In this document: in pieces, positions 10,649 to 20,925 of the stretch
How positions within the stretch are numbered: the stretch's first letter is position 1
Layout: each line of letters begins with the position of its first letter
From: Limnephilus marmoratus
Taxonomy: Eukaryota; Arthropoda; Insecta; Trichoptera; Limnephilidae
DNA: 64,000 bases
Direction: 5' to 3'
Assembly (NCBI GenBank): GCA_917880885.1
Contig: OU862923.1
Coordinates: 23,472,770-23,536,769, forward strand
Notes under the pieces: generated by a model
The model's database searches: none
Told to the model about the DNA's origin: nothing
Seen by the model: only the letters and a program-made list of their open reading frames with translations
Program-made: the position numbers and the translations under genes

Positions 10649-11013
10649 ATCAAGCTGATACTGTGATGAAGCCCTTTATTTATAGAGAGGCAATATTGTA
10701 CCTACCAAATCAGCGTCTCACCAGTACAGGTAACAATCATAAATTGTTTATGAACATTTTCCTACCATGTACTTACCTTTTACCCATTCCTACTTGTCAT
10801 TCACCTCAGCTTAATTACTTTTGTTACTTTCTTTTGTTATTATTATCATTTCATTTATTTGTTATTATACAATCACTACGTTAATATTATCATTTTCGAT
10901 ACTATGTATTTTCGTTATCACTATGTTTAAACATTCATGTATATAATTTTTTGGGCACCATGCCTGTTTTATATACTTAAATAAAATAAAATAAAAAATA
11001 AAATAAAATAAAA
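10649..11013 (+). repeat. Retroposed repeat F, copy 1
   Basis: The segment aligns with 52186-52460 in the same orientation from AAGCTGATA(C/T)TGTGAT to the last block, TTTTTGGGCA(C/T)xATGCCTG, and both end in a TAAATAAAATAAA-type tail. This is the 3' end of a retroelement, probably a truncated non-LTR element. No coding sequence is readable. Confidence 0.65.
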
Positions 11014-11015
11014 TA

Positions 11016-11172
11016 TGCCACGGGGTGTTCGCCGTCCGTAAAATTCTGAGTGAGGACTCCTCCGATTCCGACGTTTGATGCGTCCGAATGGATCGTAAAG
11101 GGGAGGTTGAAGTCAGGACAATTCAGTACCGGGGCTGATTGAAGGGCTTCCTTCAGGGAGTTGAATGCTGAA
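11016..11172 (-). pseudogene. Ty3/gypsy-type RT-RNase H junction fragment
   Basis: The minus strand reads, without a stop, a LKEALQSAPVLNCPDF segment followed by PFTIHSDASNVGIGGVLTQ and GEHPVA. This is the well-known join between the reverse transcriptase connection and the start of RNase H in Ty3/gypsy-type LTR elements; the Asp of SDAS is the first RNase H catalytic residue. Only about 50 codons remain, with no LTR, protease or integrase nearby. It is embedded between two (TAAAA)n-type tracts (10980-11013 and 11172-11200). Confidence 0.8.
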
Positions 11173-11411
11173 TAAAATAAAATAAATAAATAAATATTAT
11201 GTATTTGAATTTTGTATTTAAGTTTTCAAGTTATGTATAAATAATACTTGCATTGATTTTCAAGAGTTTGCTTCTGTGAAAATGCATATGTGATTAATGC
11301 AGACACATTAATCTAGGGATACTTATATTTGTATTTTAATTTATTATATACTACCCACAAAAATGTTGTATAAATATCCTGTTTGTGTCTCAAATAAATA
11401 AATAAATAAAT
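11173..11411 (+). repeat. A-rich retroelement tail segment
   Basis: AT-rich text ending in CAAATAAATAAATAAATAAA at 11391-11411, the form of 3' tail seen on non-LTR elements elsewhere in the window. No coding remains. Confidence 0.4.
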
Positions 11412-11610
11412 GATGATTAAGGTCTGCTTATGTAGATGATCTATGTCTTGGATGATATATGCTGAAAATTCACGTAGAGAAATGCTAAAGTACTAATATA
11501 AAACTTGTAATTATTATTAAGACAATGTCAACAATTATCGGAATGCACTCGTTATAATTAAGGGTAAATATGGAATAACGGATTTATCCTCTTTAAATAC
11601 TATTCTACTA

Positions 11611-12388
11611 GAGTCAGTCAAAAAGTAATGCCTCCTATTTTATCTCCTTTGATTGTCAAGAAATAAAATAAATACAATTATAGAAAACCGCACTATTGAC
11701 GAATAACCTGTTACTTTTCAATATAACCTCCGTCCATTTCCACAGCTTTGATCCACCTTTTAACAAGTGCATGTATCAGTGTTGTAAAAAGCACGGTCAC
11801 ATCCAGAACACCATCGCCATAACTTTTCCCGCCGATCACACAGTTTTGATTTTTTTTTGTCCTAGGTGAGTTTGTGCGATGTCATTTCATTGACTGCCTT
11901 TTTGATTCAAGTTCAAAAAAATTAACCCATAATATTTCGTCTGCAGTCACAATTTTTTCCACGAACTAAGCACTCAAGTGTTGTGAGGATATTGGTCTTC
12001 TTGTTTCTTTATTGTGGCTGGTTAACTTTCTTGGTACCCACCTGGCACAAACTTTTGTTGAAGCACACTGCCGTCATCATCACAGGGAGAGAATGCGACA
12101 ACTATAGTAATCCGGGATCACCACAAATTATATCACCAACTCGCTCAATATTACGTAGAGTCACTGCAATTAACGGCCTACCACTCCGCTTTTCGTCAGC
12201 CAGCGGCGTTTGTCCTTCAGCTTCGTTACAGCGAGGAACCCATCGTCTAACAATGCGGACATCAGCGCTGTAGCACTGCCACCTCTTGATGCAGAATGTT
12301 ACTACTGCAGTAGATTGTAGAAGAAGGTTTGAGGAATAGCACCGAATTAAAAAATTTCCCTTAGGTATTACTTTTTGACTGACCCTCG
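11611..12388 (-). mobile_element. mariner-like transposon relic
   Basis: Inverted ends (GTCAGTCAAAAAGTAATGCC at the left, GGTATTACTTTTTGACTGAC at the right) are flanked by TA at 11609-11610 and 12389-12390, the Tc1/mariner target. On the minus strand the decayed transposase shows, in order, a helix-turn-helix end with SGRP near 12165-12185, a TADEI-W patch near 11925-11945 (mariner catalytic region, first Asp), a VFWDV patch near 11810-11825, and a C-terminal RWIKAVEMDGGYIEK near 11705-11765. Several stops and frameshifts, and shortened spacing between the last two blocks, show an internally deleted pseudogene. Confidence 0.85.
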
Positions 12389-12390
12389 TA

Positions 12391-13049
12391 GTATCCCGGA
12401 TTTGTGGAAATTTTCATATGCCTGAATAAGGCACAAAAAAGAGTCGTGTTTGAATTCGATTATGAGTTTACTTAATTATTATTTAAAAATAATGTGTTTG
12501 TTTAGAAACGCATGAAGGTTTACGCTAACGGCGTTTGATTTATAGCAAGGGCTGGGATTTTAACACCCCGGCTTTAATTTTGATTCAATTTGCAGAGCTG
12601 TACTTATGTGGTACGACCGTCATATTACAATGTGATCCGATTAGAAGTAGATGTTTGAACGCATTGATGGTTTAGATAGTGTTGAGCGGAGAAAGGAGTG
12701 TCATGAGAATATAATATGAGATATTATAAGTATGATTGTGAATGCAGTGAAAAATATGTGTCAAGAGAGAATTTCATTATCTTTCCTCATTTTCTAACCC
12801 TGCATGCAAGGCCGACTAGAGTAAAACGTATTGACTACAGGTATCTTACACGGTCGATCAATCAAAACGTGCTCGTTGGCAATCTGCAGTTATGCCTGGG
12901 AACGGTGACAAGTTTCAGACAACATCGATAAAATCGTTATCAATCCACCGTGCTAGATACCTTAGCGGGCGACCGTCAAATTACTAAATCAGCGCTGTCG
13001 TTAAGTAACCTTAAATGTTTAAAATAGTCTAACCCTCAGGTCTCGTGCA
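12391..13049. other. No feature seen
   Basis: A 71-residue frame at 12716-12931 is unmatched. Nothing else is supported. Confidence 0.4.
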
Positions 13050-13260
13050 TATTTTATCAAAATATTTCCGCTTCGCCATTATATCCAAATAAATGAACAT
13101 TTATGAACTTATCCGAAGGTTAAAAGTTGTTTTTGAAAGATTAAAATATGCTTTCAAAATTTATAATTCGAAATAAACATAACTTTTGAAATATAAAACC
13201 TTTAATGCAAACGTAAAAAAGGTCTTAATATTTTAACTAAAATTACAGATACGAAAAAAA
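13050..13260 (+). repeat. Dispersed repeat E, copy 2
   Basis: Shares its ordered blocks with 3896-4090 and 37898-38125, including CCAAATAAATGAACAT, TATCCGAAGGTTAAAAG and TTAATGCAAACGTAAAAA. Confidence 0.5.
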
Positions 13261-13539
13261 ATGCATTTTTATTTTATTACACAAATAATGTATTACAAAC
13301 GTTACTATTTGGTCGTTTCATGAAAAAGTAATGAATAAAAATATCTCCAAAGTTTCAAATATTTTTTTTAAATTGAGATCCAAAATTTTGGATTCACAAA
13401 GGTGTACATTTGAATTCTTTTATGGTTAACTTTTAGATTTGAACATGAATCGTGGCATTTTCTCTTTCTAAAACGTTTACGTCACAATACTATAGTAGGA
13501 GAGATAAAACTATTTCTATGAGAACTACATGAGTTGTTC

Positions 13540-13970
13540 CGAAAGACGAACAATAGTCTGGGGGTTAATCACCGGGAGCAGACATGTTTTACGAATTCAA
13601 TTTTTTGGAATCAATTGTTCGAATTTCAGTTTTCCGAAAGAATAATTTTTCGAACAGCGATTGGCCGAATCATGTCCTTCGAATTTGTTAATCAACTTTT
13701 AAAATATATATTTCATTTGTTTTTGACTAACGAGATGCTGTTAGGTTCGGTTAGGTTGGATTAGGTTAGGAAAGGTTAGGTTAATTGATATTGTCCATCC
13801 TATAATAAAATACTCTTGTTCGTACTGTATACATACTTATATCAATTCGAAAAACTGGTGTTTCGGTCAATTGATGTTTGAAAAATATATTTTTGAAAAA
13901 TTGAAGTTCGAAAAATTGCATTTCGAACAATTGAATTCGAAAAATTGTATTTCGGTCAATGTACCTAGAC
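13540..13970. repeat. Degenerate TTCGAA/AATTG-rich short repeats
   Basis: Two clusters (13600-13690 and 13845-13965) are made of variants of TTCGAAAAATTG and its relatives, on both strands. A 76-residue open frame across the first cluster is a by-product. The spacer holds a TTAGG-type tract. Confidence 0.5.
13738..13785 (+). repeat. Interstitial TTAGG-type tract
   Basis: Repeated GGTTAGGTT and related pentamers (TTAGG with single-base variants). TTAGG is the insect telomere unit, but degenerate tracts like this are common inside arthropod genomes and do not imply a chromosome end. Confidence 0.6.
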
Positions 13971-14149
13971 CCTAATCACCTATGCTTGTAAAACAACGCA
14001 CAAATCAGCGGTAAAAAGGAGTAAGAGCAACAATTGCCACCAGTTGCAAATTGTTGTTGCTCTATTGTAACCGACCTTAACCAGTGTGGAAATGACGTTA
14101 TTTTTTAATTACTTCTTCAATATCCGCGAATTCCTTTTGTGGCGTCGTG

Positions 14150-14460
14150 TTTATTAGTCATTTTGCAAGATGCATACGAAAAGACATTCTGGCCAAAATT
14201 TTGAATGAATTACCTTAATTATTCCAAGACGAAATCCACACAGCTTTAAACGATAACTTCGAAAGCTCAAAATCTCACCTAGCGTCCAATGGAGATGCTG
14301 TACTTGGCTCACCCCGTGAAGTCCTCGACATAACACCGTAGCGTGTAGCTAATTTATTTGGTCACGGAGCAGAAGCTGCCTACAGCAGTGTGCTGCGGTC
14401 CATACGGAGAGTGGAGGATTTAGATAGGATGTCATCTTGTACCTTGCTGTAGCACATTGC
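14150..14460 (+). other. Possible decayed coding segment, unidentified
   Basis: In one plus-strand frame about 90 codons read with only two stops and good composition (for example HFARCIRKDILAKILNEL and VANLFGHGAEAAYSSVL). I do not recognise the family. A minus-strand 60-residue frame covers the same bases. It may be a transposon relic or chance. Confidence 0.2.
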
Positions 14461-15611
14461 CTCTTCACATGAACAGGAACAAGAACGGGAAATGTAGAGA
14501 TTTTAGAAGATGCAAGAGATTCCTATTTGACCCAGTAGTTCTCATTTAATTGACACTTCTACAAAGCGATAATTTTATAACTTTATTTTACAATTATGTG
14601 GTTAGGCCACTCCAGAGGCCAAAAATATAGGCTTTTTTAGATTTTTTTTCAGAAATACTACAAAATAAATCGAGATTCCAATAAAGAGTATTTATTTTTT
14701 ACCTTAACTTGTTATTTATCTTTTTTTGTTATGGAATAAATAAATATGGAATGTATTGCATTGCACTTCCCCTGCATAACTTCGATTATTATTATTATTA
14801 TACATATCAGTGACTGTATACACATTTTTTTGAAACGATTAATTTCAAAATGGCGGCTGTGCAGCGTTTTTCCGATGACGTCTCCATTTTTTCAGGGTCC
14901 ACGGCCGGCCAAACAGCTCCTGTAATTTTTAAATTACAATTAGCCATTTTATTTATTTATTTTATATTATAATTGCTATAGAAGTACGTAGTTTTTTTAT
15001 ATATTAATTTTTGACCAAATGGCGCACTTACAAAGTAGAAAGTGAAAAATTTGCCTAAAAAAATCATCAGGTAATTGTTAATAACAAATGAACTAGGTAA
15101 TATAAAAAAAAAACATACGTACTTCCGTAGACAATTTATTTTTCAAGATGTATTCTATATTTCAAGTAAATCGGTTGAAAATTGTCTGAGTTATGTTTCC
15201 GGCCAACGTAAATGCAGTTTTGAGATACACGCGTTTGAAGTTTTGAGTAGTAGAAAATCTAGCAATACCTTCAATCTATGATACCATAAAATTGGCCTTC
15301 CAGATTATCGTCCTGCTCTTGCTTTTCATTTCTGCTTGATCTTAAAGCGATCCTTGCCTCTTTTACCCGTTCAGACTCTGAATGTTTCATGCGCTGAAAA
15401 AATGCGCTGAGAAATATTAAGTACTAGCAGTTAAAAACACGCTCTGTAGGTAATTACTAATTCCTGCTAGGCCCTGCGGGCGACTTTTACTTCGGCATCG
15501 CCCAGTTTGAGTGTTGGTATAAAACTGAAAGGAAGTTGTTCCAAAATTATTATATATTATTAAATATTTTAACATAAGTTGATTATGAATTTTTGACAAA
15601 AATAATTATTA
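14461..15611. other. AT-rich DNA; minus-strand coding-like patch
   Basis: No supported gene. The minus strand at about 15300-15400 reads FQRMKHSESERVKEARIAL and more basic/acidic text, reminiscent of Arg-rich N-termini of Helitron proteins, but it is too short to assign. The 68-residue frame at 15075-15281 is unmatched. Confidence 0.3.
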
Positions 15612-16278
15612 AGCAATGCATACTTTCATGATGCCAAAGCTCACTATTGTATACAGAAACCATCGCGGGCATGCACACATGAAATCCCCAAATTTTAATC
15701 ACAATCGGATGAACGGTTAGTAATATATAATTTCATGATGCCAGAGCTCACTATTGTGTACAAAAACCATCGCGGGCATGCATTCATCAAATCCCCAAAG
15801 TTTCATCGCAAACGGATGAACGGTTTAGCAATGCATAATTTCATGACGCCAGAGCTAACTATTCTATACAGAAACCATCGCCGGCATGCGCACATCAAAT
15901 TCCAAAAAATTCATCGCAATCGGATGAACGGTTTAGCAATGCATAATTTCATGACTATTGTGTACAAAAACCATCGCGGGCATGCATTCATCAAATCCCC
16001 AAAGTTTCATCGCAAACGGATGAACGGTTTAGCAATGCATAATTTCATGATGCCAGAGCTCACTATTATAAACAAAAACAATCGCGGGCATGCGCACATC
16101 AAATCCCCAAAGTTTCATCGCAATTGGATGAACGGTTTAGCAATGCATAATTTCATGATGCCAGAGCTCACTTTTTTATACAGAAACCATCGCGGGCATG
16201 CGCACATCGAGTCATCGAGTCATGCGCACATCCCCAAAGTTTCATCGCAATCGAATGAATGGTTTAGCAATGCATAGC
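15612..16278 (+). repeat. 108-bp minisatellite, about six copies
   Basis: The unit begins at TTTCATGATGCC, passes through CATCGCGGGCATGC and CCCAAAGTTTCATCGCAA, and ends GAACGGTTTAGCAATGCATAA. Because 108 is a multiple of three, a 180-residue frame (15735-16277) stays open and repeats a 36-residue motif with MNGLAMHNF; one copy lacks 12 bp, which also keeps frame. Copies 2 and 4 are nearly identical, suggesting local exchange. A single inverted unit occurs inside the family-2 Helitron at 50043-50160, so the array probably grew from Helitron sequence. I do not think it is a protein gene. Confidence 0.85.
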
Positions 16279-16454
16279 ATGTATACATACATATTTATAT
16301 ACAAACCCAAAAACAAACATTTTTTGCTTCTTCAAATTTTGCAAATTTTGGAATTTTGGAAAAATATCAAAGAAATTAAAATATTATTAACAATCAAATT
16401 AATTTTGTGAATAACCCTATCTTAAACATATTTCCATTGTAATTTTTTTGTCAT

Positions 16455-16590
16455 TGATCTTCTAAGCACCTCCCCTTTCCACCTCTCCCCCCCCTCTTCC
16501 TTGTTGATCTTCTAAGCACCTCCCCTTTCCACCTCTCCCCCCCCCTCTTCCTTGTTGATCTTCTAAGCACCTCCCCTTTCCACCACTATC
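16455..16590 (+). repeat. ~49-bp C/T-rich tandem repeat, 2.7 copies
   Basis: The unit begins TTGATCTTCTAAGCACC and contains CTCCCCCCCC. It fills the same position relative to motif 16663 as the C/T-rich 3' region does in the Penelope-like element at 8340-8400. Confidence 0.85.
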
Positions 16591-16662
16591 CTCCCCCACT
16601 AATTCCATTTCTACCCACGCCTGTCTTTTTATATTTGATCATTTAGTTTTAGTACATATAAT

Positions 16663-16701
16663 GTCCTGATGAAGAGAACATCGTTCTCGAAACATGTTGA
16701 C
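16663..16701 (+). ncRNA. Hammerhead-like motif 2 (Penelope-type terminus)
   Basis: Helix I strand GTC (16663-16665), core CTGATGA matching the hammerhead consensus, one extra A, helix II GAGAAC / GTTCTC with loop ATC, GAA (16689-16691), self-complementary ACATGT (16692-16697), cleavage-site base T, helix I partner GAC (16699-16701). This copy has all conserved core bases. The extra A before helix II is the only departure from the minimal consensus. Confidence 0.7.
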
Positions 16702-17040
16702 TTTTTAAATAAAGATTATCGAGGTAAAAACAAAGTGTTTTTAATTGTTTCATTAAACAATTTTTGATTTATATTTATATAATAGATAACTAATTAATGA
16801 AATTTGATTTAATTATCGAGACTTCTAATTCGTTATTAAAATAGGATTAAGAGTCAAAGGATTAAAATCAGCTTATTGCTATTTAAAGGACGCCCCTGAT
16901 AAAGGCATTTGGATATTTTTCGTTTTGATAGACACGAATTTAGATTAAGTCGTAAAAATGTTTTTAGAGTAAACGCCTCCACCATTTTATAAAGTTATAC
17001 ATTAGATAAAATAACAACAAAGAAGAGTTACAAAAATATT

Positions 17041-17435
17041 TATTTTTATTTTAACTCAAAGTATAAAACCTCAAAATCTAATATTTTGTCACTGAAAACT
17101 ATATTAGCGACTCTCAATCAAAAACATGAAACAGAAAAATCAGAAAAAAGATGGGTCACATCTAAGAATTGAACCCCGGACATTACCGGGGTGGTGCTCC
17201 ACCACCGAGCTAATGGAACCTCATCCGCTTTTGTCATAATTAACTGTATCATACATCGACTACAACATTATTTTCTTAACTCATATTGCTATCTATCTAT
17301 CATATGTATATGATGTGATTTCTGGACGCGACCGTATCTTTTATCTGATTTTTTTGTATTAGATTTTGGATTGAGTGTTGCTAATATTATATTGAATAAA
17401 TAAACAAAACAATTTTAGGTTTTATTCATAAAGTA
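17041..17435. mobile_element. SINE-B inverted pair 1
   Basis: 17041-17285 is a minus-strand SINE-B: tail text, GATGGGTCACATCTAAG, a tRNA-like part with TTGAACCCC (B box complement) and ACCGAGCTAATG (A box complement), then the 5' extension AACTGTATCATAC. 17320-17435 is a plus-strand copy of the tail half (GACCGTATCTTTT... to TTTTAGGTTTTATTCATAAAG). The heads face each other. Confidence 0.65.
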
Positions 17436-17489
17436 AAAAAATAAAAATTATTCTTCTATTCTTGATTTATTTCAATATACCTTTAAGAC

Positions 17490-17772
17490 GGCACACCACT
17501 CCATGCGCTTAATTACAGAACAAACGCAGCAACCAATTCGCCAATTAATCGTGCTTTTCATACAATCAATAATATTTTCCTGAACTCTAACAAAGACATT
17601 TTCTCGGATTCACTGCCCAAATTCAAAAGAGCACCATGTCAATGATATAAATTGTTTAATGCGCATATACTCGTATATCGGGTCGGTTCAAGAGATCACC
17701 ACTTCTCACACCTACAAACAAACTAACACATACACACACACCAGCACGCTACGTACATCGCCCGGTAATTAC
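17490..17772 (+). pseudogene. Non-LTR element 3' end, same family as 56043
   Basis: The stretch is about 85% identical by eye to 56310-56560, from GCAGCAACCAATTCGCC through GATTCACTGCCCAAATT to the CA-rich 3' untranslated part (ACACACACACC). It encodes the last 40-50 residues of the Jockey/CR1-like reverse transcriptase tail with frameshifts. Confidence 0.65.
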
Positions 17773-17832
17773 TAATTATACATTACACATTCCACAAATA
17801 ACATATTGTGGAATGTGTAATGTATAATTAGT
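17771..17832. repeat. Perfect 27-bp inverted repeat, 8-nt loop
   Basis: The left arm ACTAATTATACATTACACAT plus TCCACAA is exactly complementary to 17806-17832. The 56560 copy of the same retroelement has only the left arm, so the hairpin arose by an inverted duplication at this locus. Confidence 0.9.
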
Positions 17833-18047
17833 TAAAGTTGCAAGAATTTTGCAACTTCAACACCTCCTTTGATAAGTCATTAAAAGTAATTAAAAAATAT
17901 ACCCGTATTAAAAAATTGGTTGAATAGGTTAGGACAGGGATGGCGAACCTTTACGTATGAACGTGCCATTTTTCTAAAGAAATGTTTAATGAGGTCATAG
18001 ACGTGCCATCAAATAATTTTGACGTTGTGATTATTGGGAAAATAATA

Positions 18048-18235
18048 TATATTATTTATTTATTTAACGCCCAAAGGGCTTTTACATTTTGGTAGTACAA
18101 ATAATTCAAGACAGATTATTTTTAAACATATACAGAAATAATAAAAATAAAATTTGATAAATAAGGACCTAAGTCATAAAAATACAAAAATACAGCGATT
18201 TCATAGGTTTTCAGAAAAAACATAATAATAATAAT
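18048..18235 (-). repeat. Non-LTR 3' tail on minus strand
   Basis: On the minus strand the text ends GTAAAAGCCCTTTGGGCG then TTAAATAAATAAATAA. The same GGGC(T)TTTTACA / AATAAAT tail design is at 50609. It is a heavily 5'-truncated copy with no coding. Confidence 0.6.
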
Positions 18236-18257
18236 AACAAATACTACCAATTAGAAC

Positions 18258-18740
18258 GCCTTCAATTGAAGTTTTCAATAACTTTGACGTACCAAATGTA
18301 CAGCAATTATATGCCAAAAATATATTATTGAAGCTCTTCAAAAATAATAAATCCTCTACTAGACCGTGTATGCATAACACTAGATCGAATAAAAATGATA
18401 TAACAAATATTCCACGTTATAAAACCACATTTGGACCAAGAAACTATACATACTTTGCAACAAAACTTCATAACATACTTCCCCAAGACATAAAACTAAT
18501 AAAAAATCAAATTGAATACAAATCAAGAATAAAAATATGGCTTAAAGAGGTCAATGAGAAAACCCTAGCGAAGACGCTAAAAACGACATAGAAGACAAAT
18601 GAACTATATTTAAATAACTTTAGTCCGCCTCGGCACAGGACCCCCTAGTGAGGAGGACTAAGAAATACAATATTTTATTCTTAATTTCACCATTATATTT
18701 TGTATGTAAAATTTTTTATATAGTCGCTATAATAAAACAA
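18258..18740 (+). pseudogene. CR1/L2-type RT C-terminus
   Basis: The frame is open from about 18258 and ends at 18591. It contains HNTRSN, PRYKTTFG, then Y(F)ATKLHNILP and a final KIWLKEV helix. HNTRS...PR.KT..G....Y....WN.LP...K....FK..L..WL is the classical C-terminal tail of CR1/L2 and related reverse transcriptases. The 3' untranslated part has a 12-bp imperfect hairpin (TTAGTCCGCCTC / GAGGAGGACTAA, 18619-18661). The copy is 5' truncated and lies inside the hAT at 17935. Confidence 0.75.
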
Positions 18741-18822
18741 AAATTAAAAATTGAAAACTCTTTATTTACTACAAAAAATAGGAACATTCTGCATTACACG
18801 CGTAATTTAAATTAAAGTAAAA

Positions 18823-19454
18823 TTAGTGTAACTTCTGTTGTTGCAGGTTAGATGACAAATAACACATGTTAGGGTTGTAAGTTGTTACTTTAAGCAGAAT
18901 GCATGCTGAACTGGACTCATCTCTCAAACGGTAAATAACCGACTCTTTAATGTTATTTATCTCTGAAAATAATGACTCGCATGCACACAGGTTGATGAAA
19001 ATATTGTTAAAATAGCATGAGCCAGCTACTTCAAACAATTAAATGTGTCTGGTAACGCATTCCATATTTCCAAAATTATGTTATTAGCATTTTCACTTAC
19101 ATTACCTGTCAATCTTTCTGTTTCAATTAATTCTTACTCTCTCCTTTTTTCAACAAATTTTTGAATCCATACTGAACTAGCCTGGAAATTAATCAGCTGC
19201 ATTTCAAATTCATCAATATCCAACCAATCGAATGGGGGCAAATTCAGTTTATCAAATGACGTCACATCAGGGTAAATAATAAACTTGAGTATTTCCGGTA
19301 ATTCTTTGAACTGAGAAAATCTGAAAACTCGGGTTCGCTCGTTACCTACTATACACTTCACACTTTTTTCGTAGTGCATAATAAATTTTGTGATCACTGA
19401 CCAGTGACGTGCCCAAAATATTGTGTCGCGTGCCATTAACGGCACGCGTGCCAT
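18823..19454 (-). pseudogene. hAT transposase C-terminal remnants
   Basis: Two minus-strand frames belong to one decayed gene. 19134-19454 reads an Asp/Glu/Trp-rich part (FDWLDIDEFEMQL, then SSVWIQKF) like the pre-C-terminal region of BED-type hAT transposases. 18823-19038 reads CACESLFSEINNIKES and YRLRDESSS, the hAT C-terminal dimerisation motif (family form STYxCExxFSxM...K...R.RL.DEhL). Between them another frame supplies WNALPDTFNCLK, so at least one frameshift separates the parts. The catalytic DDE core is not visible, which fits an internally deleted element. Confidence 0.75.
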
Positions 19455-19760
19455 TGGTTCGCCATCCCTGGGTTAGGTTATGTTCTATTTTTCAATAATT
19501 TTTTTTTTCATAACTATTAATGAATTTTCCAAGAGGTGTTGAAGTCGCTCGATTCTGAGTTGTCATGAAACCCGTATTCCATTTGAATTTGGAATGACGA
19601 TGAAATTCAGTTTTGTATTGGAAATTTAAGGTCTGATTCGCCAGAGTTTTGGATCACGAAACACGCCAACACCGCATTTCTTATGTTCTTCTTTATTTTA
19701 TGTACAAACATATTTTCCCACTTTCAACATACCAGAGTAGTACGAATAGATAAGCTTAGA

Positions 19761-19925
19761 ATCTCCCCAGTGAAAGACCACTATGTTTTATCGAAACGTT
19801 GTTTGATAAAGCTATAGCCCAGATTTGTAACCAGGCACTTCCCAACCTTCCTTTCCCCCGGCTCCTTCCCTTCTTCGTTCCATCCAGTCTCACAACACTC
19901 CCCAAATAAACAAGTCAAAGACTCC
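19761..19925 (+). mobile_element. SINE-A, truncated
   Basis: The segment runs from CCAGTGAAAGACCACTATG and GAAACGTTGTTTG through a pyrimidine-rich block to CAGTCTCACAACACTCCCC. The head and the last 40 bases are missing. Confidence 0.65.
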
Positions 19926-20639
19926 CTGGCTTCGGGCAGTTTTGATTGTAAAGGTATTTAAATCTTGTCTTCTCGAGAACACGACAGAGTCAAGTCTCAT
20001 TCTCTCATAGCTTGGCTCCCGGCTAGTCACCACGTATCGATCATCTGTACTCATTTATAGAATAAATGTTATCCATAAATCAAGTGCATCCTTTCATCTC
20101 GATTATTCCTGTAATAAAAATACATAACTTCTCTTATGAACCAAAACTAGATGTTCATACAGTGCATATTTACGTAATAAAACTCTCAACATAAGCTGGT
20201 ATTAACGTTTTCCAGGTTTATGCACTTTTCAAATCTCAGTATTCTTCAAAGGAAGTTCTAAAAAAAGTATATTTTTTCCGGTTCGTCACACGTTTTCAAA
20301 GTCTCACATTTTTTCTTTATAATATTTGTTCGCCAACTCCTTACACTCCAACACAAATACAGTTTCAATGTAATACGTACTAGAGTGGGCCTTTTCACAG
20401 AGGCATTTTTGATAGCAATAGTGTCGATTGTAGATAACAAATTGGGAGCAGAAATGTGGGAAATTTTTGAAAATCTTATTGTTTGTCACATTTGAGTCAT
20501 TATAACGCGTTGAAAATTAATAATTTTACTATTATGCGAATGAGCCGTTAAATTTTTTAAATTCTTTCATAATTCACACTAATTGACTTCTACTCATTCC
20601 TTGGAGTAGGAAAAAACACATTCTTTTTTGATTTAGGTG
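19926..20639. other. Possible decayed LTR, otherwise nothing
   Basis: 19945-20110 has a TATTTAAATC box, then GAATAAATG and ATAAATCAAGTGCATCC, an arrangement like an LTR promoter and polyadenylation signal, but no partner LTR or primer site was found. The rest is AT-rich with no supported gene. Confidence 0.2.
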
Positions 20640-20925
20640 ACCCTGAGAAAGTGACGGATGTATGAATCCGTCCCTCCAACTGCAGTGCAAGGTGATGGAT
20701 AGTGAGATCCGATTGGAGGGGTCAAAAAGCCAGTACCTCTCGATCCGGCCAGCCACGCAGCAGGTGGGCAGACGCATCTGGCGCCAAGATCCGAACAAAC
20801 CTCACCTAATGAACCCGGGCACCCCTGCTAAGTCACAAACGCAGTGAACCACTTAGGTGACTACGGAAGAGGTGTTGGTTATCTAATATGTTGTTCCCGG
20901 ACCGGAGGTACCCGTAACCATTATC
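20634..20925 (-). mobile_element. Retroposon C, copy 1 (minus strand)
   Basis: Aligns in reverse complement with 24313-24600 and 55414-55706: the 5' part GGGTACCTCCGGTCC, the core AACACCTCT(T/G)CC then GACTTAGCAGGGGTGCC, and the CACCTTGCAC(T)GCAGTTG block shared with the 24313 copy. Open frames on both strands are by-products. Confidence 0.65.

Larger units (their letters stand above)
17935..19470 (-). mobile_element. hAT transposon relic with nested insertions
   Basis: Ends CAGGGATGGCGAACC and GGTTCGCCATCCCTG are perfect 15-bp inverted repeats of the hAT type. They are flanked by GGTTAGGA (17927-17934) and GGTTAGGT (19471-19478), an 8-bp target duplication with one change. Minus-strand transposase pieces lie at 18823-19454. 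Two retroelement pieces (18048-18235 minus, 18258-18740 plus) sit inside, so they are younger than the hAT. Confidence 0.9.

Noticed and set aside
13738..13785. TTAGG-type tract as evidence for a telomere.
   Set aside because: Short, degenerate and internal, with no subtelomeric context on either side.
16198..16410. A frame ending LEFWKNIKEIKILL as the Penelope C-terminal helix.
   Set aside because: Weak resemblance only; the first half is minisatellite sequence and no endonuclease motif precedes it.
20574..20847. Overlapping frames of 61-74 residues on both strands.
   Set aside because: Located inside retroposon C, no protein similarity, both strands open by chance.
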